Below are positions 1-5,236 of a DNA stretch of 7,054 bases, piece after piece (positions within the stretch are counted from its first letter, which is position 1; each line of letters opens with the position of its first letter). The notes under the pieces are model-generated. The model did not search any database, had not been told where the DNA came from, and worked only from the letters and a program-made list of their open reading frames with translations. This DNA is from Methanobacterium sp. Lineage in GTDB: Archaea; Methanobacteriota; Methanobacteria; Methanobacteriales; Methanobacteriaceae. The stretch is taken from contig JAJRAE010000239.1 in assembly GCA_028682985.1 (NCBI GenBank), forward strand, positions 1-7,054, read 5' to 3'. A program made the position numbers and the translations under genes.

Positions 1-402
1 ATCCATCTGGTCCAGGTTGCAGTTATCTAATTCCTGATTTTGACAGAGCTGGGCTTGGCAGGGACATTTTATGCTGTTTTTAATCTCATAAAGCGTCATC
101 CACTTTCCAGATTTTATTAAGACATCACATATTGAGATGTAGGTTAACAGGTCTATTTTTTTTAAGTCTTCGTCATTTAGTTTTTCCAGATGTCCTTTGA
201 TCTCATCTGAAAATGATTTAATAAGTTTTTCATCATCCAGGGGTATTATTAAGGTTACCTGTACTTCATCGCCCAAAATGGAATAACCTCTACTGATGTG
301 GAAAAGGTCTTTCTTTAACACAATTCCACCGATATCTTCTACGACTTCTTTAAACTCATCGAATCGGTAGACTCCACCACTGAAGAGGAATATTTCATAC
401 AT
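1..402 (-). CDS. Hypothetical protein, N-terminal part (possible methanogenesis marker 7-like)
   Basis: The reading frame is open for 134 codons from an ATG at 402-400 to the left window edge, so the C-terminus is missing. A GGTG ribosome binding site lies 8 bases before the ATG (414-411), which supports this start. The protein begins MYEIFLFSGGVYRFDEFKEV and continues with a VEDIGG motif, then an acidic/lysine-rich stretch. The GGVY...E...VED(L/I)GG pattern recalls, from memory, the start of methanogenesis marker 7 (DUF2112). The rest does not obviously follow that family, so this assignment is weak. Around residues 95-112 a segment resembling a short helix-turn-helix or wing is followed by a cysteine cluster (CPC, then C, then C within about 16 residues), which could bind metal. 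It lies downstream of the THUMP gene on the same strand, 68 bases away. The gene is very likely real; its function is not established. Confidence 0.8.
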   Translation of the reverse strand, partial: MYEIFLFSGGVYRFDEFKEVVEDIGGIVLKKDLFHISRGYSILGDEVQVTLIIPLDDEKLIKSFSDEIKGHLEKLNDEDLKKIDLLTYISICDVLIKSGKWMTLYEIKNSIKCPCQAQLCQNQELDNCNLDQMD

Positions 403-426
403 TTATTGGGCACCAATTTTTTTTTT

Positions 427-469
427 AAAAAAATTTTTTTAGGTAAAATAAATATAGTAGTTAAAAAAA
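427..469 (-). terminator. Oligo-T terminator region after the THUMP gene
   Basis: Read on the minus strand, a run of seven T (469-463) follows the THUMP stop codon almost immediately, and a second run of seven T lies at 433-427. Archaeal RNA polymerase terminates at U-rich tracts without needing a hairpin. The second run is part of a symmetrical T10-A7-T7 block on the plus strand (417-440). The tracts are visible; that they terminate transcription is inferred. Confidence 0.4.
447..456 (-). promoter_or_regulatory. Possible TATA box for the gene ending at the left edge
   Basis: On the minus strand this reads TATATTTATT. A start of transcription about 25 bases downstream would fall near 426, leaving a leader of about 24 bases before the ATG at 402, which fits the GGTG ribosome binding site. 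The surrounding DNA is extremely AT-rich, so a match could arise by chance, and the gene might instead be read through from the THUMP gene. Confidence 0.3.
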
Positions 470-470
470 T

Positions 471-977
471 TTAAAGATTTCTAAGAACACTAACACCGGT
501 ATTTTCACCCAGTACTTCAATATGTATCACCCAGTCAGGGTTTGATTCATCTGGTTTGCCCTTTAGTTTTTCCAGTTCTCTGACTACGGAACTGATAAAT
601 TCGTCTTTAGTTTTTATATATCTTCCTCGTATGTTGCACTGGATTTTGAAGGTCTCACCATCTCTTATCCTTTCTTTGCTTATTTTAATTATTCTTTCGA
701 GTATTATTTCTGGCCTGGTAAGGACCACGCTTTCGATGGGTATCATTTCGAGCTTATTTGGTTGGGAGGCGTGTGCTATTTTAACTGCTGTTTGTAATTC
801 ATTTTCATCCAATTCCACCATAAATATGTTGAAATATTCCGATTCCTTAATAAAATATCGGGAGTCGTAGTTTTTTAATTTATCTTCAATTTGTTCTACT
901 ACTATTTCTTCATAGTATTCCTGGGGCTTATTTTCTTCTTCTAGTCTCACTATTAAGTCAAATTTTTCGGTATTCAT
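471..977 (-). CDS. Stand-alone THUMP-domain protein, predicted RNA binding
   Basis: This is a 168-residue soluble, charged protein. Its C-terminal half (about residues 70-165) reads as a THUMP domain: an amphipathic segment, then GETFKIQCNIRGRY (107-120), a helix ending in VVRELEKLKG, and the closing PDWVIHIEVLGENTGVSVLR strand-turn-strand. THUMP domains bind the acceptor end of tRNA and usually deliver modifying enzymes (Thil, Trm11/Trm14, Tan1). No methyltransferase, thiolase or deaminase domain is attached, so it most resembles Tan1-type or archaeal THUMP-only proteins. Those act as RNA-binding partners of separate catalytic subunits; Tan1 helps form N4-acetylcytidine on tRNA. The start ATG (977-975) is preceded by a GGTGA ribosome binding site (986-982) at 4-base spacing. 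It has its own upstream TATA candidate and is divergent from the pilin-like pair. The domain call is fairly secure; the partner and the modification are unknown. Confidence 0.82.
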   Translation of the reverse strand: MNTEKFDLIVRLEEENKPQEYYEEIVVEQIEDKLKNYDSRYFIKESEYFNIFMVELDENELQTAVKIAHASQPNKLEMIPIESVVLTRPEIILERIIKISKERIRDGETFKIQCNIRGRYIKTKDEFISSVVRELEKLKGKPDESNPDWVIHIEVLGENTGVSVLRNL

Positions 978-1002
978 TTTTTCACCAAGACAAATCCTTT
1001 AA

Positions 1003-1016
1003 TGAGTTATCACTCA
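1003..1016. repeat. 14-bp inverted repeat at the predicted THUMP transcription start
   Basis: TGAGT-TATC-ACTCA is a perfect 5+5 inverted repeat with a 4-base centre. It sits about where transcription from the TATA candidate at 1039-1031 should begin (near 1010), so it could be an operator. It is short enough to occur by chance. Confidence 0.35.
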
Positions 1017-1030
1017 CTATATTTTGTTAT

Positions 1031-1039
1031 TAATATAAA
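1031..1039 (-). promoter_or_regulatory. Probable TATA box for the THUMP gene
   Basis: On the minus strand this reads TTTATATTA, close to the archaeal TATA consensus. The expected start near 1010 would give a leader of about 33 bases containing the GGTGA ribosome binding site. The prediction rests on spacing and sequence only. Confidence 0.4.
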
Positions 1040-1043
1040 GTAT

Positions 1044-1125
1044 AAAAGTAATATATGAAGTTTTTGGTTGCTTTTACCACACATCCATTTGTTTAGTAAT
1101 ACTTATATAATAAAAAGTAATATAT
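1044..1125 (+). repeat. 13-bp direct repeat (AAAAGTAATATAT) in the divergent promoter region
   Basis: The same 13 bases occur at 1044-1056 and 1113-1125, with starts 69 bases apart. One copy sits just upstream of the THUMP TATA candidate (as read on the minus strand), and the other between the TATA box and the start codon of the first pilin-like gene. The repeat is perfect but consists mostly of A and T. It may be a shared regulator site or reflect compositional bias. Confidence 0.4.
1103..1110 (+). promoter_or_regulatory. TATA box of the pilin-like operon, suggesting a leaderless transcript
   Basis: TTATATAA is a near-ideal archaeal TATA box. Its centre lies about 26 bases before the ATG at 1132, which is the usual distance from TATA box to transcription start in archaea. 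Transcription should therefore begin at or within a few bases of the start codon. No GGTG-like ribosome binding site precedes the ATG, consistent with leaderless translation. Confidence 0.6.
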
Positions 1126-1131
1126 TAGATT

Positions 1132-1572
1132 ATGGATAGTCACGGTAGTTTTAGCATCGATCTGCTGTTTGCAACATTCATAATCTTAATTGTATTAGTA
1201 AACACTTCCTATATTATATCTGATAGATTTAACCTGGCAGATGAATCTAAAGAACTGGCTGAAGCACGTTGTTTAGCAGAAAACATAGCAGGTTCCATAA
1301 ACCAGGTGTATGCAGGGGGAAATGGACATAAAATTTCAATACAACTGCCAACTTATTTAAATAAAAATAATAACTATGTGGTTAAGGTTAACGGTTCCGG
1401 AGTGCTGGTTGATCTCGATGGAAGAAAAGGTCTCGCCTATATAATTCCGGAAAAAATTTCTAAAAGTAGTAATGTTCTAGAAAGTTCAACTATCACACTA
1501 TCACCGGGTAATCAATATGAAATAATAAATAAAAAGGATGATTCCGGCAATAACTGGATAGTGATAATTTGA
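1132..1572 (+). CDS. Type IV pilin-like protein with non-canonical class III signal peptide
   Basis: This 146-residue protein has a single N-terminal hydrophobic segment (about residues 9-29) preceded by MDSHG. The G5|SFSID junction looks like a prepilin peptidase site: glycine before the cut, then a hydrophobic helix, but with aspartate instead of the usual glutamate at mature position +5. The mature region has the pattern typical of archaeal pilin/FlaG-like small proteins: a helix with ELAEARCLAENIAGSINQVY (41-60), a GxGxxxxxxLP turn, then beta-rich segments. No lysine or arginine precedes the cut, which is unusual. NGS at 87-89 is a possible N-glycosylation sequon. The start is fixed because an in-frame TAG lies at 1126-1128 and no ribosome binding site is seen. 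Its stop overlaps the next gene by 4 bases (TTGA). It is probably anchored at or secreted to the outer membrane face, as a minor pilin or pseudopilin. I do not recognise a specific family. Confidence 0.75.
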   Translation: MDSHGSFSIDLLFATFIILIVLVNTSYIISDRFNLADESKELAEARCLAENIAGSINQVYAGGNGHKISIQLPTYLNKNNNYVVKVNGSGVLVDLDGRKGLAYIIPEKISKSSNVLESSTITLSPGNQYEIINKKDDSGNNWIVII

Positions 1573-2075
1573 TTGATATAAAAAAGGATAATTGCGGTCA
1601 GATATCTGCTGAATATATTATGATAGCTGGTTTCATGATCATAGTTTCCTGTTCAGTTGCTATCTTTATTTCTTCAGATAGTGAGTTGACCCACGCTATG
1701 GCATCGGCAAGAACCGGTGCGACACAAGGTATTATAACCGATTCACTGGCCATCTATCCTGATGAATCATTTAAAAATTATGAGAAAGACCACCTTAGAT
1801 TAATCAGCCCCTCTGGAGTTAAAATTGTCCAGATTAAATATAAGAATGAGGGATATCAACCTTTATACAACCGTACAAAAATCCAGTTGCAAATCTATGC
1901 CAAAGCTATCGGTATGAGCAGTTCAGATCTTAACTGTCTAGGGGATAGGATAAATTATCACGCTAGAAGGAGTATCTGCATAACATTTAACACCCAGGAT
2001 CTGACTAATTCCTTTTTTAACCCCGCATTTTCCAATAGATATTTTTTTACCACTGCTGATGTTAAATGGGTATAA
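1569..2075 (+). CDS. Class III signal peptide protein (type IV pilin-like)
   Basis: This 168-residue protein has a textbook archaeal class III signal peptide: a short charged leader (MIDIKKDNCG), a cut expected after G10, then QISAEYIMIAGFMIIVS with glutamate at mature +5 and a hydrophobic segment to about residue 35. In archaea such precursors are cleaved by EppA/PibD-type prepilin peptidases and assembled into pili through the hydrophobic helix. The remainder (36-168) looks extracytoplasmic, with two cysteines (C123, C137) that could pair and one NRT sequon (101-103). It starts with TTG at 1569, overlapping the upstream stop as TTGA. An in-frame TAA at 1551 rules out a longer ATG start, and AGTGAT at 1560-1565 resembles the methanogen ribosome binding site. 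It is co-transcribed with the upstream pilin-like gene. The signal type is secure; the specific pilus is unknown. Confidence 0.82.
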   Translation: MIDIKKDNCGQISAEYIMIAGFMIIVSCSVAIFISSDSELTHAMASARTGATQGIITDSLAIYPDESFKNYEKDHLRLISPSGVKIVQIKYKNEGYQPLYNRTKIQLQIYAKAIGMSSSDLNCLGDRINYHARRSICITFNTQDLTNSFFNPAFSNRYFFTTADVKWV

Positions 2076-2079
2076 TAAA

Positions 2080-2132
2080 TTATTTCTTTTAAGGAACAGG
2101 TTTCGTTTACTATTAATTCATAATTTATTTTT
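2080..2132 (+). terminator. T-rich terminator region after the pilin-like operon
   Basis: Between the convergent genes two T-rich tracts are visible on the plus strand (TTATTTCTTTT at 2080-2090 and TTTATTTTT at 2124-2132). They are compatible with U-tract termination of the pilin-like transcript. No matching T-rich run of five or more is seen for the opposing gene. Confidence 0.35.
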
Positions 2133-3096
2133 AGATTATCCTGCTCTTCAAAACGTATGATAATATGATGCCTACTAGTCCAAAGATTATGCCTATTAAC
2201 CAGATTATCAAAACCACTTTTTCCTCACTCATGGGACGGTGCAGTACGCTTCTAATAAGAGAGTTAAAACCTCCTTCAGGCGCCATCAGTTTCCCGTCAT
2301 CTCCCACTTCAGTGGGGTTGTGGTCCTGTCTTTCCATTATCCCGGCGCTGTAAAATTTCAAGGCACTATCAATGATGTTTGGGATGAGGACGATTAAGGC
2401 TATAATCTTTACCCTCCCAATGAAGGCTACTGCCACTATAGTGGCGCCGATAATCAGAGTGCCCACATCACCGGGGAAGACCCGGGAGGGATGTCGGTTA
2501 TAGATTAAAAATGCAAGAAGAGCTCCTAGCATGGCCATAGAAATTATAGCCACATCATATTTACCCAGTATTATGCAGGAAACTGTAAGGGAGGTCATGG
2601 CAATGGCCCCCAAACCTGATTCTATGCCATTTAAACCGGCCAGCATATTGGTTAAATTAGCGGCAATAGTAACCGCCACTGGTATGAGCAGTATGTAAAG
2701 AATTCCCACGTTGGGTGGGGCAATCCAGATCAAAGGCAAACCAGCAAACCACAAAAGAATAAGCTTCTCCTTAGATGAGAGAGCGATTAAGTCATCTACC
2801 ATACCCACCATACCCACCAGGAGGATGACCAGCATGGTTATAATCAGAGTGAACTGAAGCGTGGGATACAAGTAGATAGCTACAAATAATCCTATTATAA
2901 AACCTAAAAGAATACCAATTCCACCCATTTCAGCTACTTTAGGCTTGCTTGGTTTATGTATGTCCTTCCCCACAATCTGGGCGTTACGTAATTTTTTTAT
3001 TAAACGGGGCATGGCTAGATATGTCACTAGGAAAGCCACGACACCACATATACTGGAAATCAGTATGAGATCTTGATTTAGAATACTGGAAGCCAT
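2131..3096 (-). CDS. Polyprenyl-phosphate GlcNAc-1-phosphate transferase, MraY/Alg7 (glycosyltransferase 4) family
   Basis: This 321-residue membrane protein has about ten hydrophobic segments. Enzymes of this family transfer a sugar-1-phosphate from a UDP-sugar to a polyprenyl (dolichyl) phosphate, the first membrane step of glycan or wall assembly. Family motifs appear in order: GKDIHKPSKPKVAEMGG (43-59), DD at 101-102 followed by LSSKEK (106-111), NLTNMLAGLNGIESG (147-161) and the FPGDVG loop (207-212), with a further cytoplasmic loop ERQDHNPTEVGDDG (255-268). The GKDxxK...P..E..GG and LAGxNGxE forms resemble eukaryotic Alg7/DPAGT1 and archaeal AglH more than bacterial MraY, which has DGLDG in the third motif. 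This points to UDP-GlcNAc as donor. In a pseudomurein-walled methanogen a role in wall precursor synthesis is an alternative. The ATG at 3096 has only a weak purine-rich AGAG upstream. It is last in the minus-strand series and convergent with the pilin-like genes. Confidence 0.85.
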   Translation of the reverse strand: MASSILNQDLILISSICGVVAFLVTYLAMPRLIKKLRNAQIVGKDIHKPSKPKVAEMGGIGILLGFIIGLFVAIYLYPTLQFTLIITMLVILLVGMVGMVDDLIALSSKEKLILLWFAGLPLIWIAPPNVGILYILLIPVAVTIAANLTNMLAGLNGIESGLGAIAMTSLTVSCIILGKYDVAIISMAMLGALLAFLIYNRHPSRVFPGDVGTLIIGATIVAVAFIGRVKIIALIVLIPNIIDSALKFYSAGIMERQDHNPTEVGDDGKLMAPEGGFNSLIRSVLHRPMSEEKVVLIIWLIGIIFGLVGIILSYVLKSRII

Positions 3097-3112
3097 AATT
3101 CTCTTGATGTAT

Positions 3113-3126
3113 AAATTTTAAAATTT
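3113..3126. repeat. 14-bp palindrome AAATTTTAAAATTT upstream of the glycosyltransferase gene
   Basis: This perfect palindrome lies 17 bases before the start codon of the glycosyltransferase gene, just after the HTH regulator-like gene. It consists only of A and T, so chance is a real possibility, but its position would suit an operator. Confidence 0.3.
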
Positions 3127-3159
3127 CTAGATTCTTTATTAATCTTTATTTTACCTAAA

Positions 3160-3168
3160 ATTATATTA
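3160..3168 (-). promoter_or_regulatory. Possible TATA box for the glycosyltransferase gene
   Basis: On the minus strand this reads TAATATAAT and overlaps the stop codon of the HTH gene. A start near 3138 would give a leader of about 40 bases. It could serve as a private promoter in addition to read-through from upstream. Confidence 0.28.
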
Positions 3169-3630
3169 TTCTTTTCTTTTTAAAAGCCCATAAACACTTC
3201 TTAGAGGAATTTTCAAATTATCTGAAATCTTTCTAGCGGACAATCCATTTTTATGCATGTTGTGCACCTTTTTTATGGTTTCAGTTGAATATTTTCGTTT
3301 CCTACCCTTTTTAAGTGGAGTTTTGTTGAAATAATAAACTGTTTTTAGGGGAATTTTCAGGGTATTTGAAATATCCAGTGGTGTGCAACCCTTTTCTATC
3401 ATTTCGTCAACAGCTTCCCGGTCTCTGGCATTATATTTTTTAGGCCTGCCTCTCTTTTTGACTGGTTCAACTTTAATTCCCAGTCTGGACAGAGCTTCTA
3501 TATATTTAGGTGCTATGCGCTGGTAAACACTTGGTGGACAGGTTATTTTTTCCAGTTCCGGATTATTATCCAATATCTCCATGATCTTCTGGGATGTTAA
3601 TGGATGGTTCACGTATAATTCATGGACCAA
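3166..3630 (-). CDS. Small DNA-binding protein: DUF1699-like N-terminus plus two tandem Hin-like HTH modules
   Basis: This 154-residue basic protein has three parts. Residues 10-55 resemble the archaeal DUF1699 region (NPELEKITCPPSVYQRI, then SRLGIKVEP). Residues 58-101 hold an AT-hook-like arm KKRGRPKKY followed by a helix-turn-helix. Residues 107-153 hold a second arm (KKGRKRKY) and a second helix-turn-helix. The two recognition regions are clearly duplicated: ISNTLKIPLKTVY (87-99) and ISDNLKIPLRSVY (135-147) share 9 of 13 residues. A GR(P) arm before an HTH is how Hin/Gin resolvases contact the minor groove, but no recombinase catalytic domain is present, so a transcription regulator or chromatin-like role is more likely. 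The start is TTG at 3630: an in-frame TGA lies just upstream (3639-3637), and GGTGA is positioned 6 bases before the TTG. It sits 43 bases after the DUF530-like gene on the same strand. Confidence 0.8.
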   Translation of the reverse strand: MVHELYVNHPLTSQKIMEILDNNPELEKITCPPSVYQRIAPKYIEALSRLGIKVEPVKKRGRPKKYNARDREAVDEMIEKGCTPLDISNTLKIPLKTVYYFNKTPLKKGRKRKYSTETIKKVHNMHKNGLSARKISDNLKIPLRSVYGLLKRKE

Positions 3631-3636
3631 GGGGAT

Positions 3637-3641
3637 TCACC
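3637..3641 (-). promoter_or_regulatory. GGTGA ribosome binding site that decides the TTG start of the HTH gene
   Basis: On the minus strand GGTGA is followed by ATCCCC and then TTG (3630-3628). The spacing is ideal, and no ATG in this frame lies nearby; the next in-frame ATG is codon 17. The ATG overlapping the ribosome binding site is in another frame and quickly hits a stop. Confidence 0.65.
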
Positions 3642-3673
3642 ATTTTATTTTAATATTGAAATCTTATTTACTA

Positions 3674-5236
3674 TTATTTTATCATTTCCAGGAATCTCTG
3701 GGCTTTACTGGTTACTGGTTTTTGGAATGTTTTTATTTTATCCCTTTCAGATTGCACATCAAAAGGTTTAAGGCAGAATACATGTGCTGATTCCTCTAAG
3801 GAAATATTACCCTTCAAGTTTAAGATGGCCGCCCCTAATGCGCTGGGATTTGTTTTAACATGCAGTCCCTTAATCTTCTTTTCCAAATCAAATTTACCAG
3901 AAAGCAACTGGGTTACATCAGTTATGTTGGGTATATCCTCCTTAAGATTAGATTTAATAATTTTCAGAACCTGTTCTTTGAAGCTTTGGAAAGATTTGGT
4001 CTGGTTACTATCCAAAGACGGTCTGAGGTTAGGGAATGGGCCTGAATATTTATTTCTATGGTCATAAGATGTGGTGAGATAATATTTTATGATGTCCCAG
4101 GTAATTAATGTCCGGGGCAGGTCAATTAAGAGACATTTATCAATAGTATCTTTAATTTCAAGGTCTTTTTGGATTTCATCATCTAGATTCCCGTTTTCTC
4201 CCATCAGACCTTTTCTAGTAAGTTCTCTATGCAGTAGTTCCTTTTGCAGTTCATTTATATCTTCATATTCCCCTATTTCCAGTGCTTTATTTCTAGCTCG
4301 CATCAAGGATTTATCATAGATTTGAAGTTTCCCAGGATTGATTAGGAGTTCCTCAATTACCGGCTGGATTATCTTTCCTGCTTCTTCTTCCGCATACTTT
4401 ACATAGCCCAGTGAAAGTGCGGTTTGCACCTGTTTATCATTTATAATGGATGGTCGTTTACGATGGAACTGCATGAACTCGATACGTGCATCTGGTCCGT
4501 ATCTTTTCCTTATCTCCTTTTCGTATTGAGCCTGATTAACAGCATCTAGATTAACTCTTTTACGGACCCATCTGCCGTCCTCATAGATTTTAACCACAAG
4601 TGATAGGGTTTTAACAATTCCCCTTTTCTCCTGCTTTAGCATTCTTACTATCTTCCGGAAGGCATCCCTACCTAGTGGCGATAGTTCAGACATTTTAACC
4701 ATATAATCTCCGGAAATGGGGAGGTGCCTGATAATCTCCAATCTGTAAACTCCCTGTTTGTTTGGTAAGAGTTTTAGATCAATTGAACCGCACTGGCATT
4801 TTTTAGCTAATACATTTTTAATATCATTTCCCCTGTATTCGGCTGAGCAGGATTCACATTTTATTATGGCGTATTCATCTAAATGCCCCAATACTATTTT
4901 ATGTGATGCTATGGAGGATTTTATCCGGTCAAGAATATTTTTTTTGGCAGCAGCTTTCATCCGGAAGTGCTGGGTGTGTCGAGTGATATCGTGCAAGTCC
5001 TCTACCTGCATTTCACTGGATGAATGTCCGTATTTTATTATGGAACGATAGGGGGCTTTGTATCCCTTTATTTCCATGGTGTCCCTTAATTCCTGTAATT
5101 CATTAAGGTTTCCCTGGAAAAACAGATAAAATTTGGTGAAAATTTCCAGTTTATATAAGGACTGTATTTCTATTTTTTCCTGTCCTATACTTTTCAGGAA
5201 TTTTTCGGCTTTTCCTATAAGTAATGATTCATTCAT
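3674..5236 (-). CDS. DUF530-like protein with a zinc-ribbon insert
   Basis: This 520-residue soluble protein is recognised by overall character and context as the methanogen-restricted DUF530 family, whose function is unknown. Cysteines C127, C130, C147 and C149 (CxxC, 16 residues, CxC) form a zinc-ribbon-like knuckle. Other visible landmarks are HDITRHTQHFRMKAAAKKN (82-100), the GYMVK-like SELSPLGRDAFRKIVRML (183-200), and a basic central region rich in RKR (about 220-262). The basic regions plus the zinc ribbon suggest nucleic acid or tRNA binding, but this is inference. The ATG overlaps the metG stop codon as ATGA, and a GGTGA ribosome binding site lies inside the end of metG (5250-5246), so translation is probably coupled to metG. 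There is no signal peptide or convincing membrane segment. The gene is certain; the family call is good; the function is unknown. Confidence 0.8.
   Translation of the reverse strand: MNESLLIGKAEKFLKSIGQEKIEIQSLYKLEIFTKFYLFFQGNLNELQELRDTMEIKGYKAPYRSIIKYGHSSSEMQVEDLHDITRHTQHFRMKAAAKKNILDRIKSSIASHKIVLGHLDEYAIIKCESCSAEYRGNDIKNVLAKKCQCGSIDLKLLPNKQGVYRLEIIRHLPISGDYMVKMSELSPLGRDAFRKIVRMLKQEKRGIVKTLSLVVKIYEDGRWVRKRVNLDAVNQAQYEKEIRKRYGPDARIEFMQFHRKRPSIINDKQVQTALSLGYVKYAEEEAGKIIQPVIEELLINPGKLQIYDKSLMRARNKALEIGEYEDINELQKELLHRELTRKGLMGENGNLDDEIQKDLEIKDTIDKCLLIDLPRTLITWDIIKYYLTTSYDHRNKYSGPFPNLRPSLDSNQTKSFQSFKEQVLKIIKSNLKEDIPNITDVTQLLSGKFDLEKKIKGLHVKTNPSALGAAILNLKGNISLEESAHVFCLKPFDVQSERDKIKTFQKPVTSKAQRFLEMIK

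Noticed and set aside
417..440. T10-A7-T7 tract as a possible replication origin element or sequencing artefact
   Set aside because: It is a short homopolymer block between two genes with no nearby origin-recognition repeats or cdc6 gene. It is better explained as part of a terminator/promoter region.
556..870. Plus-strand open frame of 104 codons inside the THUMP gene
   Set aside because: It is antisense to a well-supported gene with a good ribosome binding site. Its serine/isoleucine-rich translation is typical of a shadow frame.
3166..3630. The HTH protein as a remnant of a site-specific recombinase or transposase
   Set aside because: The HTH arms look Hin-like, but there is no serine recombinase catalytic region, no terminal repeats and no disrupted frame. 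The N-terminus reads as an intact, different domain.
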